NCBI GenBank assembly: GCA_011947345.1
Contig: JAAVTG010000554.1
Coordinates: forward strand, 1,178,001 to 1,242,000
DNA: 64,000 nt
Reading direction: 5' to 3'
Source of the DNA: Phytophthora quininea
Lineage: Eukaryota; Oomycota; Peronosporomycetes; Peronosporales; Peronosporaceae
This document shows positions 31,650 through 44,543 of the stretch, in pieces (position 1 is the first letter of the stretch; the number at the start of each line of letters is the position of its first letter). The notes under the pieces are model-generated. The model ran no database searches. It was not told where the DNA came from and saw only the letters and a list, made by a program, of their open reading frames with translations. The translations under genes and the position numbers were made by a program.

Positions 31650-34252
31650 GTCACGTCCGGCGTCGAAGCTACTGGTTCGGGCGGACGTAAGCTGTCGTCA
31701 CCGCCTTCCTCAGCCTTCGATCGTTCCGTACTCCCATCGATGTCGCCTTCCTCAGTCTTTTGCCGATCGTCCACCGTTGTTTCGTATTGGTACCTTCGCG
31801 AGGTGATGTCGGGTCGTACTGTGGCTACGTATCGGCCCGCTCGGCCGGCGTCCTTGCTGATGATTTCACTGTCGACTGCGGCTCCAATAGTCATTCGTAT
31901 CGACGCCACTCGGTCTTCGCCCTCCGTAGTCTCTTCACTCACGTCGAAGTACTCGTACATTCGTGCGTCGGCCTCTTCTGCCAGCTTGCATCTCGTCCTG
32001 AGTCCTGCCGTCTCGTGTAGTGCCCGTTTACCATTGCCTCCGTGATGTTGTCCACTTCCAATTGTGGCGAGTACTGCTACCGTTGATTCCTCTGCCTCGA
32101 CCTCTGTTTGTGACAGCGTTGTTACTACTGCTGTTACGTGTCCACTATCGCGTACGGCTTGACCCGGTTTCACGATCTCTTCCGTCGCAACGTCCTGTTG
32201 GGGATCGGGTGGTATCACCGGACGTAGTATTCCCCTACTGCGCCCGTGACTCGTTTCCCGCCGCCTTGTTCCGTGCAGCACATCTCTCGAGGTAGGCGTC
32301 GTTTATTGCTTTTGCTTCGGGGTCTGGGCATCTGTCTGCGAAATGACCTGGTAGTCCACAAGCGTAACAGAGCTCACCACCATAGTGCGTAGTCGTCGCA
32401 GCAGACTGTGTTACTGGCATATCGTACTTCAGCTCCTCCGCCTTCATGTCCTGACCGCCACCTACGGACTTCCGTACCACCGCCACCCGGCGTTTCCTTC
32501 GTTTTGGACGCGGCGGACCCACTGCGTCGGACCCGTCGTCTTCGCTGGATTTCTGCTGTCGTCTGACACATCGAGTCTTAGCTTTACTCCGTGATCTCGG
32601 CGGTTGTTTGTCTTCGAGACCCGACTCCTCTCTTCCAACTCTTCCGTCCTTCGAACGCGTAAAGCTTTTGCCTTCTTACTGGTCTTTCGGGCCAACTGCT
32701 TATCTACTGACTCCCTCGACTGTTGTCCACGTTTCTTGCGTTTTTCCGATACTACCCACGCTTGTCCGTTCCAGACACGTCCACTCGGAGCCTCCCAAGT
32801 GTTTGTGAAACGATTAAACACACCCCTCGCGTTAGTGAAAAGCGGCATCCGTTCCATACCAACGCTATCAGTCACACCATCTCCACTTTCAGCCAACAAA
32901 CTCGTACGTCCAACACCAGGTATCAACACCTCATGACCGGTAACATCAACAATCAATCGTGGGCCAGGGTCCTGCGGGAGTGCCTGCCCATTAATTGCCA
33001 TTCCGTGCGCCACGTTCGCGTCCTCGGGGTCGACCTCTAATGCTTTCTCGGCGGCACCCTCTAGTGTCGTCGGTTCAGGGTATTGTCGTACCAGTGCTCG
33101 TACCCAATCCTTTAGCTCGTGATAAAACTGCGCCAGTAGCACTCGTTCGTTTACGTCGTTCCGTCCGGCTGCCTTTCGAAGGGAAGCAGCGTAGTCTGCG
33201 TACGACTCACCCTTGCCACGCGGAAGCCTATTCACCCGTCGCTCAGCTTCAGCCAGATCCAAGCGTTCACTGTAGCGTCGTAACAATGCTTCCTTCAAGT
33301 ACGTCCACGTCTGATCTTCCTCCCTGAGCCGTTGATCCATTAATACCCACCAATTGGCCGCTGAGCTCATCAGTTTGTTACCCAATGCATAGTAAAGCTC
33401 TTCGTCGGTCCACCTTCCTCGTCCAGCCTTTCGTGCCCCTTTCAATGCCAAATAGACTCGGTCGATCCACGTAGATATTGACGCGGACGGCGAAGGTGTG
33501 TATGTGGGTAACTCCAGCTCTCTTAGTGACCGCCGGCGTTGCTTTCGGTGTCGTGTCTGACGGCCGCGGTGCCTACGGCCGTGTCGTCACCATCGTCCGC
33601 GTCTATCAGTCCCATTCGAACTTGTACTCCCTGACCCACTCGAATTGCTGGAACTGCCATGAGAGCCACTGCTGCTCGAGCTACTAGGCGACCCGCCACT
33701 ATCAACACCGTCACTACCGTTCCAGTCACTGTCACTGTCACTGCTGCTGTCGCTGGGGTCGCCGTCACTCCCAGTCTGTGCCAGTTGTGAACTTCGCTGC
33801 GTGTGGCATCGTCCTAACGCGTGTCGTTCCATGTGTGCAGTGGATATCGATGCCGTCGCAGTGCCGTTTTGATGCGAGGGTGTCGGCGTCGTTCTCACTT
33901 CTGGTGTCACCACGGGTGCTGCTGTTGCGCTCGCTTCAAGTCCTGTTAACCGTGCTTCCAGACGTGCCATTGTGCCCACCATGGTCTGCAACATGGGTTC
34001 CACTGCTGTCACATTTGTTGTTGTGGTCGGCAGCGTTGTCGATTCCGCACTGTCGGTCTCGGAGTTCGCGTCTAGTGTAGCAACTGAATTCTGTCTGCGC
34101 TGCCTTCTCGAGCGGCCGGTGTCGTGACTACCGCCCGTTCTTGGCGACTGACCCACGGAAGTTGAGGTGCTTGCCAAATCCAGGTGGGGTCGAGTATTTG
34201 TGGTCACCGTCACCGGCGTCGTCACTGTTCCAGATCTCGTTACCGTCATCAC
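31650..34252 (-). pseudogene. Gypsy gag with zinc knuckle (element F), several frame breaks
   Basis: Minus-strand pieces lie in order. 34252-33587 is Ser/Thr-rich with a helical M-L-Q-T-M-V-G-T-M-A-R-L-E-A. 33451-32462 is capsid-like, with A-A-N-W-W-V-L-M-D-Q-R-L, Y-L-K-E-A-L-L-R-R-Y and A-D-Y-A-A-S-L-R. 32522-32235 carries the CCHC knuckle C-Y-A-C-G-L-P-G-H-F-A-D-R-C. 32281-31523 is a linker rich in charged residues. The frames join at about 33580, 32500 and 32260. The protease frame of the same element follows. Typical retrotransposon gag layout, non-functional as read. Confidence 0.8.
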
Positions 34253-34259
34253 GTGCTCG

Positions 34260-35733
34260 TAAGTCGTAGTCGAAATTCCTCGTAGTAAATCGTTTCAACG
34301 TCAAGAGAGCCCCTGTATGACCACCATGCAACGAACTCTTGAGGTCCTCCCGTTCTTGGAGTAGCCGCTAGCTCGTGTGCTGACCCTGCGTTGGATCCGA
34401 TGGACCGTCCGTCACTAATTTCAACACCTTTAACAACTGCTGGCCGACAGAGAACCAACTGGATTCCCTGCGCCGGTGCGTGCCCTGGCCGACACTACCA
34501 CCTATTTATTATCTTTCCTCGACAACAACTGTCCTGCCTGCTCTCAACCTTGCAGCCCCTGGCACCTCGCGAAGCGAACTTCCTGCACGCCTGTCTTCAC
34601 CACTTGGAACACACTGGTTCCCTCCCGTTCGTTCGGTCCACGCTAGCACCCGTTCTGCCCGGTCACCGTTGTCCTTGCTGCTGATTGCTGCTCGCTCAGC
34701 AAAACTCCAAGTGAGCCGTCGACTGCGGCTGATTCTCTCGCCTCCGTTCTCAACCACTCTGTAGAATTCTCTCTACCGGCAACTCGCTCTCCTGGCCGTT
34801 CATATCTTTACCAGCCGTCGCACCGTCTTTCTTCACCGTTCTCTGCGGCTTTTCGTCGGTGAAATCTTCGTTCGTTATCGCACGAATCACATTCACTGTC
34901 CGTTGGCGACTCTTTACCTGCCGAATCCCCGCCCGCCGCCGTTTGTCCATACGTGTCCACAACCACGTACGCCGACGTCGTCGGATCCAAACTCCGGTCA
35001 ATTGAATTAGCACGATCTTCGTCTACACCGCGCAGTATATTACAGTAGCTTGGTGGTAGCTGGAATTCTTTCGGAGGAAGCCTCCTTGGAACTTCTTGCC
35101 ATAGTACTCCGTCTACTTCAAGCGGCAATTTTAACCTTGGCCAATCTGACAATGTTGAGAACCGCACACGTGTGTGTCCAAGGTATACATTTAGTGTAGC
35201 TCACGACGCTTTCACCAAAGCAGACACAGCTACTCTTTACGAAATCCCACCACTGGAAGTTCTGCCCTCGCAAGGCGACCTCAGCTGTTATAAATCTACT
35301 ACGAAACACACTGTTGTAAATAAGGTACCACCTACTCCTGAACAGGCCAAACGGCTAGGCTGTTGTATTTACGGTAACTTTGGCGAGGAAGCTTAAGAGG
35401 GGAACCAGAGGACTTCACTACAGACTCTGGTCGCGACGTGGACACTTGATAGAAAATTGTGAAGTAAAATGTATTTGAACGTTGCTGTATGCCTTTTCGC
35501 TACGCGGCTCCCGCCACAATATCTTAAACGGTTTTTGGAACGAACGGTGGTGAAACCACCACACACATTTGAGGATGAAGTTATCTTTTAACCACTTTTA
35601 CCGGCATGGTTCAAGAAGATTATACAGAATCAACATCGAGTGAGCCCAGACAACAGCAGCACCACTATTTCAACGTCGAGAAATGTAAGGCAAAGCCTAG
35701 AGCGATATCAGGAATCTATTAGTTCGACATAAC
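34260..35733 (-). repeat. LTR and leader region upstream of element F gag (right edge 35734)
   Basis: On the minus strand TGTTATGTCG begins at 35734, directly after TTTGAGGGGGGAGGA (35749-35735), a classic polypurine-tract/LTR junction. The region down to gag at 34252 holds no conserved gene. Minus frames at 35167-34808 and 35013-34750 are open but unrecognised. The inner LTR end was not placed. A polypurine tract is expected before a 3' LTR, yet here gag follows, so two elements may be fused. Confidence 0.5.
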
Positions 35734-35915
35734 ATCCTCCCCCCTCAAATTTCATTTCAAATGCTTGCACGCGGCCTTACAAATAGCACTCGTTGATCCC
35801 CCACAAAGTGTGGAAACTGCCTTTATTTTTTACTCCCGTCCTGGAAATCGTGGTTTGTTGTCCTGGACGTGGTACAAATCATCATGGTCAGGCAACGCAA
35901 TAAGAAACTTACCAA

Positions 35916-38900
35916 TTAAAGAGCTTGCTGTTGCTGTCGTAGAGTCTGAACCCCTTGCTCCCAACTCGTTGTCCACTTTGCTTCATCTTGGAGTCGCTCC
36001 TGCAGCTTGTCCAGAAACAGTCGTGTTTCTTCGCGACAGAAGCATACGTATTCGGAATAAGCAGCATCTCGAGCTCGAACGAGGGCACGATGAGCAGGTG
36101 TAAGCAAAGCTGCACAGGCTCCATCGTTCGATAGCGACACCGAGGGCCCACAAACCAGACCCTGGAGCAATGGATCCGGATCATTTGCGTCTTTCGATAC
36201 AATCTCTGTTTTCAAGTCCTCCCAAAATGTCTGCATTCCGAATGCAGGAATTCCAGTCCACGCCCGAAGCGGGAAACGAGGAGATTCTCCTTGCTGGGAC
36301 AACTTGATTACATCGGCCGCAGATCGCTTCACCTCGCGGAAATCGCCGAATCCATTCACACGAGCCACCTTTCGCAGTCTCTTCAAAGACTTCCGCTTCA
36401 GCTTTGACAGCTCTTCGCCCGAGAATGGTCTCAGGTCGTCCAGAGACAGCACAGACGACTCCAGAAGCGACACAAGGGACTGAAAAAGCCCAACCAACCC
36501 GCCTTCAAACTGGAGTGACAATCGAATTTGCTCGGCCAAGAAGTGGCTCCGAATCTGGAGCAGTGCCTCTCGTGCTGACGTTGAGCGCGCATTTTCACGA
36601 TCTTGAAGTTCGCGAAGAAGGTCCGCGTTGTTGGGACTACAAAGTTGGGGGCGTAGCTCTAGTGTGTGTTGACTCTTGAGTCTCGCCCACGACTGATACT
36701 TCACTTCAAAACTGGTCGTTGTACCGGCAATGGCCCGCCGCATATGCCGTTTAGATTGAGCCGTGAACTTGTATAGAGCAGTCGGCGGTGCAAGCATCAA
36801 CTGGCGAGCAAATGCAGTTACTTGCTCTCGATACGACGCTTCTTGTTGCACCACAAATGCTCGCGCTTTCACCAGTTGGCTCGCCAAGTACTCTTCCAAC
36901 GCAACTGGGACTCCAGTCGGTGGAAGTTCATCCATCTTCCCTTCCTGTTGGTAAAGCGTCTTTGTCTCCTCTCGACATTTTGCGTTAACTTGATCGGCAA
37001 AAGCGAAGAAAGAAGTCGCAACAGCTCGATCTTCCTCGCTCACAACCTCATTATCACGGATACTCTGCGGATTGCTGTCTTCACCTCGAGCAGCAAGCGC
37101 ATATTCAACTGGAATCAATTCCAGTTGGGCTGGGTATCGCAGAAGCTCAAAGTACATTCCACGCTGATACAACTTGGCTCGAAGTTGCATGAGCGTGCAC
37201 ACGACATTCTTGGCAAACTCGTGCCCATCGGCAATCACAACGGAGTCTCCTCCACCCTTGTCCTCGTCAGCAAAGGTTTGAAGTGTCGACAACAGGGCGT
37301 TGATTTCTGCTGATCGGGTTTCACAGCGCGTCATTTCTGATCGATAGCGCTCCTGTGCTGCTCGTCGAGGAAGACCAAACTTCTGCCCAAGACCTTCTTT
37401 CATAGCCAGACTTTGAGCGCACGCTTGGTACCTCTCCTTGAAGGGTGACCACATCCCTAAGACCTCACCTTGCCTGTTTCCAACAACGGCAACTTTTTCC
37501 TCCCGCTCAGCTATGTGCTGACGGGCTTGTGCCTCTATTGCGGCAATCTTCTCTTCAATAGCTGCGATTTCCACTGGGTGATAATCACATCCACTGATAA
37601 CTTCACAACTCGTCAAGTCAGGAAAGAGCTGCGAGGAGCAAGTACGAATATAGTCTTGACAGGAGGATAATAGGCTGCTGATATCGCTTTCAGTCATGGT
37701 GCGAAGGGCAACTAACATCTCCATACCCTCGCTCTTAAAAGCACTTAGGTTTTTCTTGGCTCTCCCTTCGAGGCCCTGCAGAGCTGCCAGGCTATGCTGA
37801 AGTGACAGTTGGGCCTGAAAACTGACCTGAGCCATCCTCGTTTGCTCAGTATAAGCGAGGGCTTGCTCTGCCTTCGCTGCGAATGCTTTTGCTGCTCATC
37901 CACTTTCTTCCAAACTCCCCGTAAGTGCCGCTCTTGCCGCTGTCGGTGGCATTCAAGCTCGCCCATCCGAGGTTGATAGAATTGCACGTCCAATCGCCCT
38001 TTACGGGGCCAATGGATGCGCAGCCTTTCCTCCAGGAGTGCGGAGGAACTGTCTTGCCTTTCACCGCGAGTTTCGTCGGTCTGGGCAGCAGTTGCCGCTG
38101 CATCCGAGTCATACTTAGACAACACTGCGTCGCGAAACCTGGCAAGAGCTGCTTCCACAGCATCGACTGGGACATCTAAAGACAAGAATTCTATCTCAAC
38201 TTTGTCGAAGACAGCTCGACGCACTGCCAACGCGCGACCGTCTAGTGGAACTGTTGCAGTCTCAAGCTCAGCGATCTCAGGATCAATCCCATTGTCGTGA
38301 AATTCCTTATCATCTGTACCAGCCAAAGACCCCTCCAGTAATGTCTTGTCTAGAACTACTTCATCGCCCGAGTTCTTATCATCGTGCTGCGCCACTATCC
38401 TACGCGCAAGACTGCCGAGAGAGATAGCGACCGTCAATTCTAAGCCTGACGAAGATCGAAAGACTTCCTCCGGAGCTGAAAGATCCTCATTCGGAGACGT
38501 GGGGAGTAAGTGATTGTTGTTTTTCATCGTTCTTGACCTCCACGGAGTTAGGGGTTGACTTAATTCCTGCTCAACATTCTGAACACTCAGAAATTGTTCC
38601 AGGTCAAATTCACTCTCATCTGCAGGTTGATTTGGCAGCTTCAGGCCGAAGAAATCGCACAACCGACGAAGATACCGAGCTCTCTGCATGGCCATTGCTA
38701 TTACGTTTTTGTCTGCAGCCAACCCAACTCGTTTGTAGTAACCTCGATATTCCTGTTCAATATTGTTGAGGAGATCCGATGACCGCTGAAATTCACCGCG
38801 GAGCACGGTGTCATTGGGTGAGTGACGCAGCCGTGCACAGCTTTGTGTAAAACCACTTTCCAATTCGGCGAGCACTTCTTCGTTGGCTTCTTTGAGGGTA

Positions 38901-41149
38901 TCAAGGAGGTCTAGTGCGCTCAGATTAACGTACTGAACTTTGTCTGCGCTCTCCTCTAAGCAAAGAACCACGTTCAAGAAAAACCTCGCAAAGTTCTCGA
39001 CCTGCTCATGCAACAAAGCACTCTGTTTTTCCATCCGCTTCCCCATTTCGTCAACCAATAAACGGCTTTCTTGCTGCCGGGTCTCGAGCACGCTGTCGCA
39101 CTCTTCTGCAATCACTTTGTCCACGACACGGTTGGCGTTCGTCTGTAAGACCAGTTGATCATAGATAAAACGGAGAAGCTGTTGCCAGGGTTCGCTTAGT
39201 TCTGACGCGTACAGCAAGCTTCCAACACGGCGCTGCACTTTGCGGATGGCTTGAAGGTCCACAAAACCTGCCAATGTGTCATTTGGTTGATTTTTTGAGG
39301 CAGTCCCAGCTAGTACAGAGGTTTTCCTCGTTCCATTGGGGCTCGTTGGAGCAATTGATGGGGGACGAGAAGCCAATTTGTCAATAGAAACTCGAGTCGA
39401 TGAAACTACTGGGACCAATCCGGCTGTCGAAACGTTTGTTTGCACGTACTCTTGAGTGATGGTTTCCATTTGCGCCTTAGCAACCTCGAGTTCATTTTTG
39501 AAGACTGAGCTCATTCCATCAATGTTAAGCAGCATCGACACCTGGGCCTGCAGAGATGGGAGGATGGACATAATTTCACTCTTTGCGGCTTTACGGATTT
39601 TTTCCAACGTAGCCAGCACTGCCTTCCGCTCGGCCCCTTTTCCTTGCCTTTCCATCACGCTTTCCAGCGGCAAGGCACCTAAGATTAATGCAACAGAGCC
39701 CATCAATGGCTCTAGGTTCGAGTTGTAAATGAGATCTGCAATGTTTAGCTGCTTCGAAATCATATCCAGGTCAGCTTTCAGGCCTCCAGCTATGCGAAAG
39801 AAATCCTCCATGGCATCGTCTCCAAACAGCTTCACAAATGTAGTTCTGGCTTCTGCTATAGATCCTTCTTTTGCCAAGGCACCAACTTCGTGAAGCTCAA
39901 GGCGAAGTGCCTCTTGCAACGCTTTAGCTGCGTAGATTTTAGCTTCATGTAGCGCCAACAGGTCTGAAAAAAGGCTTGACTTTTCTCTTCTTCAAATTGC
40001 TGCGTAGTACTTAGCCCACCTAGAATTTGCTTTGCCTGCTCCGATGTGAGGGAGGCTCCGGCATCACTCAGCTGCTGAAGTATCGCTAGCCGATGCTGGT
40101 GAATTTTAGACTGAAAAGCACGAATTTGATGGAGAGTTTCTTGCCTTTCCTCTGGGTCTGTAAAGAGAGGGGAGTTTAGCGTGGTCTGGAATTTGGTGAT
40201 CGCATCCCTGTGTCGCAAATGGCGCCACCGGATCTGTCCTTCCTCCCACGCGAGTCGGGCAGATAAAAACATCAACGTTAGCGGCCGACATCTTGGCCTC
40301 GAGGTCTGCATAAACTCTGCGATTACAGATTACCACCATGTTCATCTCGTGCGCCTCTGCTTCTATGATGCGCTCGACTTCAGGTGGCAACGCGTACGCT
40401 ATCTCCATGAGTGCGGCAGTCAGGTGTTGTAATCCCACACGAACACGCTGCGTCCGAGTCTGTTCAATATGGTCCAGCTGGACGGTGAACTGGGTGATCT
40501 CTTCTGATCTTTGCTGGCAAACCTTGTCCAGATCTCGCCACATATCTAGTACGGTGTCGTTGTCAGCTTTTAGTAGCAGCTCGTCATTCTTCAATGCTAA
40601 TTCCGCTCGCCGAATCTTGCCATCGATCGTCGCGAGGACATCCTTGACATAGTCAGCAGTTTTGATGATCGCAACCTCCACGTCCTCACTGATTGCTTTC
40701 ACCTCTGCTGTATACTCCGTCTGCATCTGCATGTGGCGATCGCGACGTTGAACAGCATTCAACTCGATCTGGCTGGGTTCTCCATTGGAATCGTGGCGTT
40801 TTTGGTTGTCTGCTACGCCAGCAATGAAATCATCCTTCAGCTGTCGAACCTCTGCTACCACCCGCGCCTCCTCACTACTAGGCGGCAGTGCTTCAAAGAG
40901 GCCACTCTGGTCGATCGCGTGCTTGGAACTCTTCTCGTCTTCTGCTTGAGCCATTTGTTGTTCTGCCTTCAGATGACTCGAGGCCAACTGCGTGTTCTTC
41001 TTGTTGAGCACGCTCAGAAGCTGCACCTCAGCCCTGGATCGCAGAGCCGTGGCATCCGCTACAGACGGCATCACGCACGAGTTCTGGCGTCGACCTATTT
41101 GTACTAGTGCACTCATTGTAACGGACGGCCGGACAAGCGATGCATCCAC
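35916..41149 (-). CDS. Large coiled-coil protein, CCDC180-like (probable flagellar protein)
   Basis: One gene of about 1,744 residues reads from 41149 to a stop at 35916 in four successive frames. The frame changes sit on homopolymers: A5 at 40265-40269 (one base too many) and A6 at 39967-39972 and T4 at 37887-37890 (one base too few each). Corrected, the length is an exact multiple of three, with no intron needed. The protein is almost entirely helical and charged. Its length and the order of an N-terminal helical domain and a large C-terminal one match the CCDC180 family (DUF4455/DUF4456), which is associated with cilia and flagella. That family link is from general resemblance (N-R-R-V-Y-A-D-L, W-R-H-L-R-H-R-D-A-I) and is tentative. 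An alternative start is the Met at about 41116. The LTR at 35734 lies only about 180 bases beyond its stop. Confidence 0.65.
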
Positions 41150-41214
41150 GTGGCAGGCAAAGTGAGAACTATCTATTGTAGCGGGTTAGCCTGTGTTCCC
41201 CCAACACGGGTAAA

Positions 41215-42353
41215 TTAACTCGTCCACCACGACGACAAGCCCAGACCGTCCTCATCGATCGTTCCCTAGCGCAAGCAAAACGAAACACCACAGCGGAGTA
41301 TTGTTAGGTTTGTCCACACAAGACTGATCGGCAAGCGTTATCCTCCTCACAAGAATGTGGATGGCCGATGGCGTGGGGTCATTGTCCGAGAGATCCACAC
41401 TCGACGACCGTCTACGGGCCAACGACTGGCGCATGTCGCCAGCGTTCACGACACCCTCTTTCTCTGCTTTGTCAGAGGCCTCCGTCGTGGTGGCTTGAAT
41501 GCCTACCGTGCGCAGAGCAAGACCGTTAGCACCTCTCCTTCGTTGTTCATTCCCACACCAGTCCTACCCTTGGCGGTCTTGGTCACGCGCGTGAAGTTGA
41601 TGTTCGTCACACGGAAGCGAATCTCTTCGTGCAGGTCCATGTAGAATTTCTCTATGCAATACAACATTTCGTAAACGACCACCCAGACTGCTATCCCCCG
41701 ACGGCAGTCACAGCGCACCTTGGCCCTCCGAGTATTTCCACACCCACAGCCTCTCAGCAGTGTCACTATCAGCGCAAAAAACGTTAACAGGTTTGCAACT
41801 CCGTTCTCGGTCGTGCTGCCAGCAAGTCTTACAAGTAGGACGGCGTCTGTAGCGCGTACGACGGGATGATGATGTCCTGCACAAAGTCCATGGACACTGC
41901 ACAATATATAGCAGTCAGTAAAAACTGTCGTACTTGCAGCCAGCCACAGCCAGCGCCTCGCGGTACCTCGGATGTGCTCCTCTGTGCAGCTCACGATGCG
42001 GCCCCTGAGCACTTCGCCCACGAACGGCCGGAACACGACCATGCGGAACTCCACTGCAACACAACACACACACACACAGACGCAGGGATAGCGTCAGAAT
42101 AGCTATCGCGGATGCGACGCCTCGTCGATAGTACGGCAGACGCACCCTGCGAGTGAGACGTGCCGTCCGACGGGTGGACAAAGGCGTCGCCGATGCTCAC
42201 AAAGTCGTAGAGCGTGATGCAGAGCCCCACGTCCGAGAGCACCTTGTTGGCGTACTTGCGGTCGATCTCCTCCACCAGCACCTGCGTGTAGTCGGCGTCG
42301 AATAGCTCCGGCGCCACCGGGATCACGTCCGAGATGCGCGTCAGCACAAACAT
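41215..42353 (-). CDS. POLR3H: DNA-directed RNA polymerase III subunit RPC8 (RPC25)
   Basis: Seven exons on the minus strand: 42353-42146, 42053-41967, 41896-41833, 41765-41719, 41651-41568, 41502-41351 and 41265-41215. All introns are GT..AG and the total is 693 bases, giving 230 residues. The start M-F-V-L-T-R-I-S-D, then V-G-L-C-I-T-L-Y-D and D-G-T-S-H-S, is the N-terminal RPB7/SHS2-like domain. V-E-F-R-M-V-V-F-R-P-F and Q-D-I-I-I-P open the S1-like OB fold. W-V-W-K-Y, then M-D-L-H-E-E-I-R-F-R-V and the end D-G-L-G-L-S-S-W-W match RPC25/POLR3H. The protein forms the stalk of RNA polymerase III with RPC9 and acts in initiation. The region between E-I-R-F and the end is longer and Ser-rich compared with animals. 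It is divergent from the CDF gene, with 147 bases between the starts. Confidence 0.9.
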
Positions 42354-42500
42354 GCTGCTTCTTGCTTGGATGGACGGGAAATGTATCCATTTCGAAGACT
42401 CGACACTGGCATACCGACTACCGACGTCTTAGCAGACAAGTTGCAGCCGTAACCTGTGACCATTCGCGCCCTCGCTCTTCCTGCAGCCGACCGCCGCCCC

Positions 42501-43948
42501 ATGGCCCCCACCGACGCCTCCCCGTGCGCGGCAGCCCGCACTCGCCCGCCGACTACGGCGCCATCGCCATCACCACCACGCCCGGCGGCACGCGCGTCAA
42601 GACGGACGACCGCTACCGCCGCTCGCAGGTCTCGCACGCCTTTTTGCTCAAGAAGGAGGCGGATGTGGACACGCACGTGACGTCGCCCTCGGGCGCCTCG
42701 AAGCGCGTGCAGGCGGCCATCAATGCGTCGCTGCTGGCCAATGTGGTGCGTGTGCTTGGCAGTTAAAGCTGTTGGCTCGCCAATTCGACTAACAGCTGGG
42801 GCCATACAAACTTTACAATCTTTCATACTGTGCGGAGTGCAGGTGCTGGGCATCGTCAAGATCTATGCCGCGTGGATCAGCGGGTCACTTGCCGTGCTGT
42901 CGTCGCTCGTGGACTCTATCCTGGACCTCACGTCGCAAGCGCTCTTTGGTACTCGGACAAGCGCATGCATACGCCCAGCGTCAAGTACCCGGCGGGGAGA
43001 CGCCTCGAGCCCATTGCTGTGATTGTTTCAGCAACCCTCATGGGCATGGCAGGTGAGTGGTGAACGATCTCGATGCCCGACGCTGATAACGTCAGTTTAG
43101 TCACGAGTATTTGATTGTCTTGTTGCTATTATGTCGTCCCAGCCATTGAAGTGATCCAGCAGGCGGTGGAGGCGCTCGTCAAGGGACTGAACGGCCATCA
43201 GCGCCAGCTAGACATCTCGATCTTCACCATGGCGGTGCTGCTGGCGGCGATCGTGATCAAGCTCGTGCTGTGGTATGTCTGCGTCAAGATTGGCTCCAAC
43301 TCTCCTTCTGCCGACGCGTTGGCCCAGGTAGGTAAACAGTTGTGGGCTCAAGATGAAGAAGAAGTCTCATAAATGAGTGTCATATCCCCCACTTTTTTAC
43401 TCATCGTCTGGCTGCAGGACCACCGGAACGACGTTTTTAGCAACACGGTGGCAGTGGCGGCGGCATGTGCTGCGCATTGGCACTCAAATCTGTGGTATCT
43501 CGATTCCGTCGGAGCTATTGTCATCTCAGTGTACATTGCCGTCAGCTGGCTGGCTACCGGAAAGGAGCAAGTGGAGCGTCTCGTTGGGCTGCGTATGTCG
43601 CTCAATTCCTTTTGTGTTCACTCCAATAATTGCTGCTCTAACCGATACTTTCTCGCAGAGGCGAACCAGGAATTTATCGATGAGATCCGCTTCCTAGGTG
43701 ACGTCCACCACCCCATGATGCGGACGGACATTGTGCGAGCGTACCACTTTGGCAACAACTACCTGGTCGAGATGGAGGTCATTTTGCCAGAGGACATGTG
43801 TGTCAAGGACGCGCACGACATCAGCCTCAGCCTGCAGGACAAGGTCGAGGCGCTAGACAACGTTGAGCGCGCTTTCGTGCACGTCGACTACCTCGAGCGC
43901 AACTACGACGAGCATAAAGACCCCACGCTACGTCGCGACTCCCCTTAG
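42501..43948 (+). CDS. Cation diffusion facilitator, Mn-type (MTP-like)
   Basis: Five exons: 42501-42745, 42843-43052, 43143-43327, 43418-43592 and 43659-43948. Two one-base losses are inferred, in C4 at 42520-42523 and T3 at 42945-42947. With them the coding length is 1,107 bases (368 residues). Exon 2 carries S-L-V-D-S-I-L-D-L (DxxxD in TM2) and exon 4 opens with D-H-R-N-D (DxxxD in TM5). Paired DxxxD motifs are the mark of Mn-transporting CDFs of plants and protists, as against the HxxxD of Zn types. Hydrophobic segments follow (M-A-V-L-L-A-A-I-V-I-K-L-V-L-W-Y), and the C-terminal cytosolic domain begins with the extension D-E-I-R-F-L-G. Expected role: proton-coupled export of Mn into an organelle or out of the cell. 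Confidence 0.88.
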
Positions 43949-44031
43949 CAGGCGGTCGGGTCAAGCTTACCCATATAATAAACTCCTCAGAAATTGTTAC
44001 ACAGCTCGAAGAGTCGGTAGTTCGCACCAAG

Positions 44032-44361
44032 ATGCCCGAGGCGAAGACCGATGCCGCGTCAGAGATCACAGAGCAGGAGTACCGCAAGATCTCGTCGCGG
44101 CCGCACCTCAAGCACAACGATATGACAGCGGAGGTGTGCACCGAGACCATCGAGATCATCACCATGGCGTGCGATAAGCACGTGCCCGTGAAAAACTACG
44201 AGGCGGCGGCGCAGCTCATCAAGCAGAGCATGGACAAGAAGTTTGGGTCCTCGTGGCACTGCTTCATCGGCGAAGGCTACGGCTTCGACATCAGCTACCA
44301 GCAGCGGCACATGCTGTACCTGTACGTGGGCGAGATTGGCGTCCTCGTCTACAAGTGCTGA
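44032..44361 (+). CDS. DNAL4: Axonemal dynein light chain 4 (LC8 family)
   Basis: A single-exon frame of 109 residues starting at 44032. After a short charged leader it has R-P-H-L-K-H-N-D-M, then M-D-K-K-F-G-S-S-W-H and I-G-E-G-Y-G-F-D-I-S, and ends L-Y-L-Y-V-G-E-I-G-V-L-V-Y-K-C. The block K-K-F-G-S-S-W-H with I-G-E-G-Y-G-F fits DNAL4 (axonemal outer or inner arm light chain) better than the ordinary LC8/DYNLL chain. The length is as usual for the family. It binds dynein intermediate chains as a dimer in the flagellum. It follows the CDF gene by only 83 bases on the same strand and runs towards the small membrane protein on the other strand. Confidence 0.9.
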   Translation: MPEAKTDAASEITEQEYRKISSRPHLKHNDMTAEVCTETIEIITMACDKHVPVKNYEAAAQLIKQSMDKKFGSSWHCFIGEGYGFDISYQQRHMLYLYVGEIGVLVYKC

Positions 44362-44543
44362 CACCAAGAGAGCGATTGCGCTGCAACTTCTCAATGCACA
44401 GGGTTTCAACTCTTTCACTTTGCTTTGCTTTTCGGCTAACTTATTGTACAGTGTACTCGTGCGCTCTGCACTTTGGATTTTGAGATGCCGCTGCCGCTCT
44501 CTCTCTCATGCTAACTACTTGAGGTGGATGTGGCTGCAGTCTG

